DNA of 14,420 nt, taken from Flavobacteriales bacterium UBA5081 (GTDB lineage: Bacteria > Bacteroidota > Bacteroidia > Flavobacteriales_E > Vicingaceae). The stretch is taken from the NCBI GenBank assembly GCA_002415785.1, contig DIAJ01000047.1, positions 106,102-120,521 on the forward strand, written 5' to 3'. A program made the position numbers and the translations under genes. This document shows, in pieces, positions 7,543-14,420 of the stretch; positions within the stretch are counted from its first letter, which is position 1, and every line of letters starts with the position of its first letter. The notes under the pieces are model-generated. The model saw only the letters and a program-made list of their open reading frames with translations. It searched no databases and was not told the DNA's origin.

Positions 7543-8016
7543 ATGATAAGCGAAGCATTGGTACGTAAGTTAGCAGAAGAGCGCATAGCAGAGCTCGAAA
7601 AAGACTATTTTATAGTAGATATAAGTGTGAGCGCAACCAATGTTATTCGCGTGGAAATTGATGGCGACAAAGGGGTGTCTATTAATGATTGTGTAGCAAT
7701 TAGTAGAAACATTGAACACAATATAGACAGAGAAACTGAAGATTTTGAGTTAACAGTAAGCTCTGCCGGAATGGATCAGCCTTTTAAAATTCTCAGACAG
7801 TATCAACGATACCTTGGAAGAGAAGTTCAATTAACCACAAAAGAAGGGGAGCGCCATAAAGGTAAGCTGCTTTCGGCAGATGAAAAAGAAGTTGTTCTTG
7901 AAGTGACGACTAAAGAGAAAATTGAAGGCAAAAAAAAGAAACAAACAATCAATAGAGAAGTAATTGTTCCCATGGAGCAAGTTAAAGAAACAAGAGTGGT
8001 AATATCTTTCAAATAA
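7543..8016 (+). CDS. rimP: Ribosome maturation factor RimP
   Basis: A 157-residue RimP, which helps assemble the 30S ribosomal subunit. The N-terminal alpha/beta domain covers ~1-75 (EALVRKLAEERIAELEKDYFIVDI, then VIRVEIDGDKGVSINDCVAISRNIE). It is followed by SSAGMDQPF (73-81), the counterpart of the family's SSPGLDRPL motif, and a C-terminal SH3-like barrel with a lysine-rich loop (~125-135). The frame is open further upstream to a TTG at 7465, but the ATG at 7543 gives the normal RimP length, follows AAAAGGG, and leaves the promoter and hairpin untranslated. nusA begins 5 bases after the stop and infB follows, the conserved operon order. P-to-A in SSPG is a small departure from the usual motif. 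Confidence 0.95.
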   Translation: MISEALVRKLAEERIAELEKDYFIVDISVSATNVIRVEIDGDKGVSINDCVAISRNIEHNIDRETEDFELTVSSAGMDQPFKILRQYQRYLGREVQLTTKEGERHKGKLLSADEKEVVLEVTTKEKIEGKKKKQTINREVIVPMEQVKETRVVISFK

Positions 8017-8021
8017 AAGCA

Positions 8022-9260
8022 ATGAGTAAGATAAATTTAAGCGAGTCGTTCGCAGAGTTTAAAGAGTTTAAGGATATTGATCGTCCTACCATGATGAATA
8101 TTTTGGAAACGGTTTTCCGAAATATGATCATCAAAAAGTACGGCTCTGATGAAAATTTTGACATCATTCTAAACATCGACAAGGGAGACCTTGAAGTTTG
8201 GAGAAACCGAGAAATCGTGGAAGATGGAGAGGTAGAAGATGAAAATAGTCAAATTGCCCTTTCTGATGCCATTAAGATTGAACCTGATTTTGAGGTTGGA
8301 GAAGAGTGTTCAGAGGAGGTTAAATTAGAAGATTTTGGACGTAGAGCGGTATTGGCATTGCGTCAAAATCTAATTTCTAAAGTATTAGAGTTAGAGAAAG
8401 ACAATATTTTCAAAAAATACGAAGATCGCGTTGGTGAAATCATCAATGGTGAGGTTTATCAAGTATGGAAAAGAGAGTTGTTAATCTTAGATGATGAAGA
8501 CAACGAACTTATTTTACCAAAGGCAGAGCAAATCCCAAATGACTACTTCAAAAAGGGAGACACTATTCGTGCGGTAGTAAAGCAAGTTGAAATGCGTAAT
8601 AACAAACCCATTATTACGCTATCGAGAACGTCTCCGGTATTTTTAGAGCGTTTATTTGAAATGGAAGTTCCCGAGATTTTCGACGGATTAATTACCATTA
8701 AAAACATTGTTCGCGAACCGGGAGAAAGAGCCAAAGTGGCTGTTGAATCTTATGACGACCGCATTGATCCTGTAGGAGCTTGTGTGGGGATGAAAGGTTC
8801 AAGAATTCACGGAATTGTGCGTGAATTGCGCAATGAAAATATTGATGTAATCAACTATACAAACAACACTCAACTTTATATTACACGAGCGTTGAGTCCT
8901 GCAAAAGTTTCTTCGATCAATTTAGATGAAGAAAATAACAAAGCAGAAGTATATTTAGCTCCTGATCAAGTTTCTTTGGCCATTGGTAAAGGCGGGCACA
9001 ACATTAAATTAGCAGGAAAATTAACCGGCTATGAGATTGATGTTTATCGCGAAGATGTTGCCGATGTTGAAGACGATGTCGCATTGGATGAATTTTCAGA
9101 TGAAATTGACGGTTGGGTATTAGACGAGCTAAAAGCAATCGGTTGTGATACCGCAAAAAATGTGCTTGACTTGTCGATAGAGGAATTAGTAAAAAGAACG
9201 GATCTCGAAGAGGAAACAATCGAGGACGTGAGAAAAATATTATCGGCAGAATTTGAGTAA
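8022..9260 (+). CDS. nusA: Transcription termination/antitermination protein NusA
   Basis: A 412-residue NusA that binds RNA polymerase and nascent RNA and modulates pausing, termination and antitermination. The N-terminal RNAP-binding domain covers ~1-130. The S1 domain (~135-200) begins at GEIINGEVYQVWKRELL. KH1 carries GACVGMKGSRIHGI (252-264) and KH2 carries SLAIGKGGHNIKLAG (318-332), with the GxxG signatures GMKG and GKGG. After an acidic stretch (~345-362), a short helical C-terminal segment (~363-412) resembles a single helix-hairpin-helix unit; the two long acidic repeats of E. coli NusA are absent. It is translated right after rimP (5-base gap) and 61 bases before infB. Confidence 0.97.
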   Translation: MSKINLSESFAEFKEFKDIDRPTMMNILETVFRNMIIKKYGSDENFDIILNIDKGDLEVWRNREIVEDGEVEDENSQIALSDAIKIEPDFEVGEECSEEVKLEDFGRRAVLALRQNLISKVLELEKDNIFKKYEDRVGEIINGEVYQVWKRELLILDDEDNELILPKAEQIPNDYFKKGDTIRAVVKQVEMRNNKPIITLSRTSPVFLERLFEMEVPEIFDGLITIKNIVREPGERAKVAVESYDDRIDPVGACVGMKGSRIHGIVRELRNENIDVINYTNNTQLYITRALSPAKVSSINLDEENNKAEVYLAPDQVSLAIGKGGHNIKLAGKLTGYEIDVYREDVADVEDDVALDEFSDEIDGWVLDELKAIGCDTAKNVLDLSIEELVKRTDLEEETIEDVRKILSAEFE

Positions 9261-9321
9261 ATTCACTTTTTTACTCATTTTTTGTCAACAGATTATTTAA
9301 GTTAAAAGTAGAAGCATTTAT

Positions 9322-12123
9322 ATGGCTGTAAAAAGATTAAGTAAGGTCGCCAGAGAGTTGAATGTTGGTATTAGTACCATCGTAGATTTCTTGGATCAAA
9401 AGGGAATTGAAATTGAAGCAAAGCCCAACACCAAGATTGAAGCGGATGTATACGACATTTTAAATGAAGAATTTCAATCTGAAAGAAGTGCGAAAGAGGA
9501 GTCTAAAAATGTAAGCATGCCCTCTAGCGACCGTGAGAGTGTGTCCATTGATAGCCCTACTTCAGACGAAACTGAGAGTACTGATGAAGATGAGGATGAT
9601 GAAGTGTTGATTAAGAACATTCCTGCCGACGAAAGTGGTAAGGATGAAGAAGAAAGTGAAGAAGCTGCTGAAGAGAGCAAAGAGGAGATTATAGAAGAAG
9701 TTGAGCCTGAGCCTGAATTTGAAGAAGGAAAGCCGAGAGTGGTAGGTAAAATTGACTTAGACTCAATGAACCTAAAAACACGCCCGGACAAGCGATCTAA
9801 GAAAAAGGCCGAAGAGGAGAAGAAGAAAAAACAAGAGGAAGAAGCCAAGAAAAAAGCTGAAAAAGCAGCTGCTGATAAAGCGGCAAAAGAAAAGTCAGAA
9901 AAAGAAGCTAAAGCTGCTAAAGAAAAAGAAGAAGCTGATGCTAAAAAAGCGGCTGAGGAAAAAGCTGCGGCTGACAAAGAAGCACGCAAGCCAAAAGAGC
10001 ATAAAACAGATGTAGAAAAGCTCGAAGGAGTTAAAGTTCTTGGTAAAATTGAGCTTCCTCAAAAGAAAGAGAAAAAGCCGGTAGCCTCTTCGTCTGAAAA
10101 TAAAGAAACGCAAAAGCCTAAACGCAAGCGCCGTAGAATTCACGATAAAAACGAGAATAAAGGCAAAAAAGGTGGAGCACCTAATAAAGGTAGAGGTAAA
10201 AAACAAGATGATCCTGAATTAACTGATAAGGAAATTCAAGAGCAAATCAAAGAAACCCTAGCTCGCTTAACCGGTGGTGGAAGTAAATCTAAAGGAGCTA
10301 AATACAGAAGACAAAAAAGAGATGCTGCTAGTGAGCAAGCACAAAAAGAGGCTGAGGAGGCAGAAGCACAAAAAAGTGTACTTAAGGTAACTGAATTTGT
10401 TACGGCAAACGAATTAGCGTCTTTAATGAACGTTAATGTGAATGAAGTTATCTCTGCTTGTATGAGCTTAGGATTATTCGTTTCCATTAACCAAAGGTTA
10501 GATGCTGAAACCCTTAGTATTGTTGCCGAGGAGTTTGGTTTTGAAGTAGAATTTATTAAGCCGGATTCACAAGAGGTAGTTGAGGAAGAAGAAGACAAGC
10601 CGGAGGACTTGGTAGATCGATACCCAATTATTACGGTAATGGGACACGTTGATCACGGTAAGACCTCATTGTTGGATTATATTCGAAGTGCCAACGTTAT
10701 TGCCGGTGAAGCCGGAGGGATTACACAGCACATTGGAGCTTACAATGTTGAATTGCCTAACAAAAAGCACATTACTTTCTTAGATACACCGGGTCACGAG
10801 GCATTTACTGCCATGCGTGCTCGTGGTGCTCAAGTTACGGATGTTGCCATTATTGTAATTGCAGCGGACGACAATGTAATGCCTCAAACGAAAGAAGCGA
10901 TTAATCACGCTCAAGCCGCAGGGGTACCTATTGTATTTGCATTTAACAAGGTTGATCGACCAAATGCTAATCCGGATAAACTTAGAGAAGAGCTTTCTCA
11001 AATGGACATTTTGGTAGAAGATTGGGGTGGAAAATATCAAGCTCAAGAAGTTTCTGCTAAAACCGGAGATGGCGTTCAAGAACTATTAGAAAAAGTTTTG
11101 CTTGAGGCAGAGATGTTAGAACTTAAAGCAAATCCAAATAGAAATGCGAAAGGAACTGTAATTGAAGCTTCATTAGACAAAGGAAAAGGATATGTAACCA
11201 CTATTCTCGTTCAATCGGGAACACTAAAAGTAGGTGACATTATTTTGGCAGGTCCTTATTCAGGGCGTGTAAAAGCGATGCATAATGAAAGAGGTCAGGA
11301 TGTAGAGTCAGCCGGGCCTTCGATTCCGGTTTCCATTTTAGGTTTAAGCGGAGCGCCAAGTGCAGGCGACAAGTTTGTAGTGATGGACGATGAAAGAGAA
11401 GCCAGAAATATTGCTACTAAGCGCTTGCAATTGCAAAGAGAACAAGGTGCAAGAACTAAGAAACACATTACACTTGATGAGATTGGCAGACGTATCGCCA
11501 TTGGTGATTTCCAAGAGTTGAATGTAATTGTTAAAGGTGATGTGGATGGTTCAATTGAAGCACTTTCCGATTCCCTATTGAAGTTGTCAACAGAGCAGAT
11601 TCAAGTAAACATTATCCACAAATCTGTAGGTCAAATTACAGAGTCGGACATTATGCTTGCTGCAGCTTCTGACGCCATTGTTATTGGCTTCCAGGTTAGG
11701 CCGTCGATTAATGCACGTAAAATTGCAGAGCAAGAGGAAATCGACATCAGATTGTACTCGATTATTTACGATGCAATCGACGAATTGAAGTCTGCCATGG
11801 AAGGCATGTTGAAACCAAAAGTGGAAGAAAAAGTTACTGCTTCAATTGAGATTAGAGAAACTTTTAAAATCTCAAAAGTGGGTACAATTGCCGGTTGTAT
11901 GGTATTAGATGGAAAAGTTCATCGAAACAATAAGGTAAGAGTTATACGCGATGGAGTAGTTGTTTACACAGGAGAACTTGGCTCTTTAAAACGTTTTAAA
12001 GACGATGTAAAAGAAGTTGCCAAAGGTTACGAATGTGGACTAAACATTGCCAACTTTAACGACATTAAAGAAGGTGACATTGTGGAAGCTTACGAAGAAG
12101 TAGAAGTAAAACAAAAACTGTAA
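9322..12123 (+). CDS. infB: Translation initiation factor IF-2
   Basis: A 933-residue IF-2, the GTPase that brings initiator tRNA to the 30S subunit and promotes subunit joining. The N-terminal IF2_N helix bundle is at ~1-52. A long, low-complexity charged linker follows: Ser/Asp/Glu-rich at ~55-135, then Lys/Ala/Glu-rich at ~158-225, then basic at ~265-295. A second IF2_N-like segment lies at ~355-412. The G domain has G1 GHVDHGKT (441-448), switch segment GGITQHIG (465-472), G3 DTPGH (488-492), G4 NKVD (542-545) and G5 SAK (578-580). Domains II-IV follow to the end, including KGYECGLNI. Two copies of a V-x-GKI-x-L motif (RVVGKIDL at 139-146, KVLGKIEL at 238-245) sit in the linker. It is the last gene of the rimP operon and is followed by a terminator. 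Confidence 0.98.
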   Translation: MAVKRLSKVARELNVGISTIVDFLDQKGIEIEAKPNTKIEADVYDILNEEFQSERSAKEESKNVSMPSSDRESVSIDSPTSDETESTDEDEDDEVLIKNIPADESGKDEEESEEAAEESKEEIIEEVEPEPEFEEGKPRVVGKIDLDSMNLKTRPDKRSKKKAEEEKKKKQEEEAKKKAEKAAADKAAKEKSEKEAKAAKEKEEADAKKAAEEKAAADKEARKPKEHKTDVEKLEGVKVLGKIELPQKKEKKPVASSSENKETQKPKRKRRRIHDKNENKGKKGGAPNKGRGKKQDDPELTDKEIQEQIKETLARLTGGGSKSKGAKYRRQKRDAASEQAQKEAEEAEAQKSVLKVTEFVTANELASLMNVNVNEVISACMSLGLFVSINQRLDAETLSIVAEEFGFEVEFIKPDSQEVVEEEEDKPEDLVDRYPIITVMGHVDHGKTSLLDYIRSANVIAGEAGGITQHIGAYNVELPNKKHITFLDTPGHEAFTAMRARGAQVTDVAIIVIAADDNVMPQTKEAINHAQAAGVPIVFAFNKVDRPNANPDKLREELSQMDILVEDWGGKYQAQEVSAKTGDGVQELLEKVLLEAEMLELKANPNRNAKGTVIEASLDKGKGYVTTILVQSGTLKVGDIILAGPYSGRVKAMHNERGQDVESAGPSIPVSILGLSGAPSAGDKFVVMDDEREARNIATKRLQLQREQGARTKKHITLDEIGRRIAIGDFQELNVIVKGDVDGSIEALSDSLLKLSTEQIQVNIIHKSVGQITESDIMLAAASDAIVIGFQVRPSINARKIAEQEEIDIRLYSIIYDAIDELKSAMEGMLKPKVEEKVTASIEIRETFKISKVGTIAGCMVLDGKVHRNNKVRVIRDGVVVYTGELGSLKRFKDDVKEVAKGYECGLNIANFNDIKEGDIVEAYEEVEVKQKL

Positions 12124-12145
12124 TTAGTTTAAATCTAATAAAGAG

Positions 12146-12173
12146 AAAAGCAGCCGATTTGGCTGCTTTTTTT
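12146..12173. terminator. Strong intrinsic terminator after infB, probably bidirectional
   Basis: AAAAGCAGCC (12146-12155) pairs with GGCTGCTTTT (12161-12170) around the loop GATTT, followed by TTT, so the + strand ends in seven T. Read on the - strand, the stem is followed by a T-rich run (TTTTCTCTTTATT), so it may also end transcripts of the converging gene whose stop lies 22 bases away. Confidence 0.92.
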
Positions 12174-12190
12174 GATTATGGTGGGTGGTA

Positions 12191-12227
12191 GTTCCTATTC
12201 AGGGGCGGAGCCGTTTACTTGATTAGG
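12191..12227 (-). repeat. 37-base repeat, copy 1, overlapping a gene's 3' end
   Basis: It matches copy 2 (12888-12924) at 30 of 37 positions without gaps, including an exact 14-base core CGGAGCCGTTTACT. On the - strand it supplies the last ten codons (PNQVNGSAPE) and the TAG stop of the exported 173-residue protein. Confidence 0.65.
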
Positions 12228-12716
12228 ATTAGTTTTTACTTCTCTAAATTTATCATTTTTAAACTCATATGCCTTTGGCTCTCCATAAGTATTTCTATAA
12301 TTTCTATCTACTTTCTTTTGAGAAGGAGGATTTATTATGATAAGTCGACTGTTTGGTTTAAATGCAACCCCTAAAGAGGAATTCAGCACATCGATGACTT
12401 CTCCTGAATGATAATCTAAAATAGCAAATATTTGACAAGCACTTCCACAATTCCATTTTATGAATCTATAGCAACTAAGAAAATGATTTAAGTCATTTTT
12501 AAATTGTTTTGTTAAATCGCTTTTTAAATAATTAGGTAAGTGATTCAGTTCATTCCAAATGATCGTATCAGAAAGCCCGCCTAATTCACATTTTGATTCA
12601 ATCGGATAGTCAGAAAATTGATGATTGTTTAAAAATCCATGATAGAACTCAACCTCAGTTTGGCTAAACAAGTAATCATAACTAAAAATCAGTAAAATGA
12701 TAGTAACAAGTCTCAT
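12195..12716 (-). CDS. Exported protein of unknown function with NCGSAC motif
   Basis: A 173-residue protein with an N-terminal signal peptide (MRLVTIILLIFSYDYLFSQ, cleavage near 18-19), so it should reach the periplasm or beyond. The core (~75-130) contains FLSCYRFIKWNCGSACQ with C82, C90 and C94, then ILDYHSGEVIDV and SRLIIINPP. This order resembles a Bacteroidota family of exported proteins with a W-x-CG-x-x-C motif before a 'D-x-x-T/S-G-x-V' strand and a 'SRLLIVNP' strand; I know this only from memory and cannot name a function. The C-terminal ten residues lie inside the 37-base repeat, so the tail may have been replaced or acquired. It converges on infB across the shared terminator. No promoter match was found upstream. 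Confidence 0.75.
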   Translation of the reverse strand: MRLVTIILLIFSYDYLFSQTEVEFYHGFLNNHQFSDYPIESKCELGGLSDTIIWNELNHLPNYLKSDLTKQFKNDLNHFLSCYRFIKWNCGSACQIFAILDYHSGEVIDVLNSSLGVAFKPNSRLIIINPPSQKKVDRNYRNTYGEPKAYEFKNDKFREVKTNPNQVNGSAPE

Positions 12717-12779
12717 ATAATAATTTATTTAATCGACCTCCAGCTTTGGCTTACGCAGAATTTTTTCACTCCGTACCCA

Positions 12780-12868
12780 AACCACTAAAACCAAAGTTTA
12801 TTTTTTGCAATATCGTAATTATTATTATCAGCCTACAAGGTTTTAATTTGATTGTTTATTTAGTGGTT
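12780..12868. repeat. 10-bp inverted repeat within the 12717-12960 gap
   Basis: AACCACTAAA (12780-12789) and TTTAGTGGTT (12859-12868) are perfect inverted repeats 69 bases apart in the 244-base non-coding gap 12717-12960. The space between them is AT-rich and lacks a credible gene. A second nested-type pair, ATCGAG (12873-12878) and CTCGAT (12915-12920), brackets most of repeat copy 2. These could be relics of a small mobile element or a folded RNA; coding is unlikely because the short open frames here have biased, nonsense-like composition. Confidence 0.4.
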
Positions 12869-12887
12869 AAAAATCGAGCTGAGCTTT

Positions 12888-12924
12888 GCTCCTATTTTGG
12901 GACGGAGCCGTTTACTCGATTGGC
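12888..12924 (-). repeat. 37-base repeat, copy 2, downstream of the 75-residue gene
   Basis: The partner of 12191-12227 (30 of 37 identical). In the matching frame on the - strand it reads ANRVNGSVPK then TAG, paralleling PNQVNGSAPE and the same stop in copy 1. Stops occur just upstream in this frame, so here it is not part of an intact gene. It starts about 37 bases after the stop of the 75-residue protein. Confidence 0.6.
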
Positions 12925-12960
12925 AGCTTTTGTTATTCTTTCTCATTAATTGGTTATCCA

Positions 12961-13188
12961 TTATTCATAAATAGAAGCTCCCTTCAATATATCTATAAAA
13001 ATTTTCCAATCAGGTTTGTTTGCATCAACATTCTGTCCAGTATTGTCATAATACCCTTGAATATCGTCAGTGTATCTTGCTATAGCTTCAAGAAAATCAT
13101 TGATAGTTTTATTTTCCCAAATTTCAGGATTTTTATTGTAGTCAGTTCTTAAACTTTCTACTGCTTCTATGAAATCTTTTCTCGTCAT
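12961..13188 (-). CDS. Small DUF7660-like protein
   Basis: A 75-residue soluble protein with no signal peptide or membrane segment. Its features are FIEAVESLRTDYNKNPEIWENKT, LEAIARYTDDIQGYY and a WKIFIDILKGASIYE ending. The pattern 'NPxxWENxTLxxFLEAxAxxxxDxxGYY...W..F...L..A.IYE' is, from memory, that of DUF7660, a family of small proteins of unknown function, some in immunity-gene-like neighbourhoods. It begins 11 bases after the stop of the 127-residue gene, so the two are probably one transcript. The ATG at 13188 gives the normal family start. It could be an orphan immunity or antitoxin-like protein, but no toxin is visible. Confidence 0.72.
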   Translation of the reverse strand: MTRKDFIEAVESLRTDYNKNPEIWENKTINDFLEAIARYTDDIQGYYDNTGQNVDANKPDWKIFIDILKGASIYE

Positions 13189-13199
13189 GATTTAGTTAT

Positions 13200-13583
13200 T
13201 TAGCGGTGTAAATCTGGATTTTCATTATGAGGAATTGGTTCCTGGTTTTCTAAATACCAATCCACAATCCTATTTGTTAATCTATCGTATATTTCATCTT
13301 CTGTATATGGATAATCATAATCAAGCAACCTTTTAATGTCTGATTTTATCTGTTTAATTTCTTTTCTTTTGAATTCACCAAAATTAATCAGTGTAGTCTC
13401 AATATATTTCGCTAATATTTTATGTCCTGCATCCCAATTCCCATTTCCGTTTCTTTGTGCTTCATCTCTTAATTTCTCAACTGCTCTAATTAATTCACCT
13501 TGTACTGTCTCCGCTTGTCCAGATTTGGGCACAAAAGTCTGCCACAAATACTTAGCCTTTTTGAAATATTCCTGTTCATTCAT
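13200..13583 (-). CDS. Conserved hypothetical protein, 127 residues
   Basis: A soluble, mostly helical protein with no signal peptide or membrane segment. The most distinctive part is LWQTFVPKSGQAETVQGELI followed by RAVEKLRDEAQRNGNGNWDAG (residues ~13-53), with dense Gly, Asn, Gln and Glu as in a conserved site. A later part, DYDYPYTEDEIYDRLTNRIVDWY (~93-115), is acidic and aromatic. I recall similar 'VPxSGQAxTVQGELIR...NGNxNWD' proteins scattered in many bacteria, without a known function. It is the first gene of a pair with the DUF7660-like gene and lies directly beside the palindromic element 13593-13790, whose edge is 10 bases before its start codon, leaving little room for a separate promoter outside that element. 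Confidence 0.75.
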   Translation of the reverse strand: MNEQEYFKKAKYLWQTFVPKSGQAETVQGELIRAVEKLRDEAQRNGNGNWDAGHKILAKYIETTLINFGEFKRKEIKQIKSDIKRLLDYDYPYTEDEIYDRLTNRIVDWYLENQEPIPHNENPDLHR

Positions 13584-13592
13584 TATCTTCAG

Positions 13593-13790
13593 TTTTGCAA
13601 CGTTTACTGTATGGTGCGTTGTGAAGTAGATAAAGATACTATTTCAGTTTAGCAGGTAGCAAAAACTGCTTTGCGGTTTTGTTACTTTGTTCTTTTACAA
13701 AATCTGCTAGCGGATTTTGCGAGCTTCAAAATAGCAGTACAACTTACCAAACTACCTTACCCACACTGCACTATACAGCTTGTTGGCAAA
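13593..13790. repeat. ~198-base palindromic non-coding element with terminal inverted repeats and two internal hairpins
   Basis: The ends are imperfect inverted repeats of about 28-31 bases: 13593-13623 against 13762-13790. The inner parts CTGTATGGTGCGTTGTG and (reverse complement of the right end) CTGTATAGTGCAGTGTG agree at 14 of 17 positions, and the outer parts end in TTGCAAC and GTTGGCAA. Inside are two hairpins: 13656-13685 (GTAGCAAAAACTGC, loop TTT, GCGGTTTTGTTAC) and 13698-13719 (CAAAATCTGC, GCGGATTTTG, one T-G wobble). The two hairpins resemble each other. The element fills the gap between two - strand genes. The layout resembles an oversized integron attC site or a miniature inverted-repeat element; the 7-base attC core GTTRRRY is not matched exactly. 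Confidence 0.65.
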
Positions 13791-13795
13791 TCGTT

Positions 13796-14420
13796 TTATT
13801 TTTTCTTTCTTTTATTTATAGCATTCAATATTTCTTCTTTTGATCGATAGTCTAGTGGAAACTCAAGGGCTGTCTTTTGTTCAGTTAATTGACCCTTTAT
13901 ATTTAAAGTTCTTTCGGGATCAGTTTTTGAAAAGTCTGTTATGTCCAATAAATCATAAAGTTTACCGCTATGATTTATTGTTAAGACATATCCAAAAGGA
14001 GGGAAGGAAATCTCAGAACAAAGAATTGGCATTTTACTAATAGTGAAATCACCTACAACACTTTGTTGCAAATATCTCAGAGCCCCACCTCGATTAAGAT
14101 AACAAAACACTTTATATTTTTCAGATAATGCAGCTGACTGTTCATTTCGAACGAAGTCAAGTAATTCTTGATTTTCTCTTCCAAATGATTCGTCGTTTAT
14201 TGCTATAAACATTGTAATAATATGCTTGAATATCCGATTAAGATTTTTGTTTTTTGCTTCAAACAAGAAAATAGGTTCTTTTCCTTGGCTCAAGATGGAA
14301 GCACCCATTTCTGCCCAATCTTTATATGATATAACATATTGGCGACCTAGCCAATTGTTGCATTCTACACAAAATGAGTGAAATTTGATGCCTCCTTGTG
14401 TAAGCTCCCCCAAAAATAGT
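13796..14420 (-). CDS. Partial gene: CxxCN-motif protein, possible HNH-type endonuclease-like
   Basis: The 3' part of a gene that runs off the right edge; the frame is still open at 14420, and the first in-frame start-like codon (TTG at 14413) is not a convincing start. At least 207 codons are present. The visible N-terminal portion reads LFLGELTQGG, then FHSFCVECNNWLGRQYV. The C-V-E-C-N-N-x-L-G pattern after a GG turn is like the second half of the zinc-binding HNH-type motif, whose first CxxC and EH would be expected in the missing part. The rest is helical with no recognised motif; it ends in a lysine-rich tail. Endonuclease activity is not shown by what is visible, and a plain zinc-ribbon protein is an alternative. 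The stop lies 5 bases from the palindromic element. Confidence 0.6.
   Translation of the reverse strand, partial: LFLGELTQGGIKFHSFCVECNNWLGRQYVISYKDWAEMGASILSQGKEPIFLFEAKNKNLNRIFKHIITMFIAINDESFGRENQELLDFVRNEQSAALSEKYKVFCYLNRGGALRYLQQSVVGDFTISKMPILCSEISFPPFGYVLTINHSGKLYDLLDITDFSKTDPERTLNIKGQLTEQKTALEFPLDYRSKEEILNAINKRKKK

Noticed and set aside
9474..10206. Long antisense open frames (171 and 103 residues) opposite infB
   Set aside because: They arise from the purine-rich Lys/Glu/Ala linker codons read backwards, giving Ser/Phe/Leu low-complexity proteins.
12746..13152. Short + strand open frames (67 and 88 residues) near repeat copy 2
   Set aside because: They overlap the inverted repeats and the 75-residue - strand gene; composition is not protein-like and there is no start context.
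13656..13719. CRISPR array (two similar ~22-base units)
   Set aside because: There are only two imperfect units, each a hairpin, with no regular spacers and no cas genes.
14411..14413. TTG as the start of the rightmost gene
   Set aside because: The frame stays open to the window edge, and the zinc-motif family would have its first metal-binding half further upstream, so the gene is simply truncated by the window.

Overview
The window looks like chromosomal DNA from a member of the Bacteroidota, most likely a Flavobacteriales-type organism. The grounds are AT-rich DNA, start codons mostly without a Shine-Dalgarno sequence, several matches to the Bacteroidota -7 promoter element TAnnTTTG, exported proteins whose signal peptides end in ...FSQ or ...SAQ, a MORN-2 (YwqK-like) repeat protein, and a rimP-nusA-infB operon with a long charged IF-2 linker. 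This assignment is an inference from features; no search was run.

Left part (1-4690): a cytoplasmic DsbA/FrnE-like oxidoreductase on the + strand converges, with a 2-base gap, on a leftward group of genes. That group is a GNAT-nitrilase fusion protein, a glycerophosphodiester phosphodiesterase 15 bases after it, and a SufS-like class V aminotransferase that probably has its own promoter. These look like ordinary metabolic genes.

Middle part (4764-12173): on the + strand, an exported protein made almost entirely of about 22 MORN-2 repeats is followed by a small outer-membrane beta-barrel protein. Next comes the core information-processing operon rimP-nusA-infB. It starts from a clear -7 element, has a short leader folding into a perfect 11-bp GCGA-capped hairpin just ahead of rimP, and ends in a strong, probably bidirectional, terminator.

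Right part (12191-14420): an accessory-looking region with every gene on the - strand. It holds an exported protein of unknown function, a 244-base non-coding gap with inverted repeats, two small adjacent genes (127 and 75 residues, the latter resembling DUF7660), a ~198-base palindromic non-coding element, and the 3' part of a gene with a CxxCN motif like HNH-type proteins, cut by the window edge. A 37-base imperfect repeat occurs at the 3' end of one gene and just downstream of another. Small orphan genes separated by palindromic elements suggest a cassette-like or otherwise mobile region, but no integrase or transposase is in view.

No complete new defence or mobile system can be demonstrated here. 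The items most worth a second look are the palindromic element at 13593-13790, the rimP leader hairpin, and the repeated 3'-end element.
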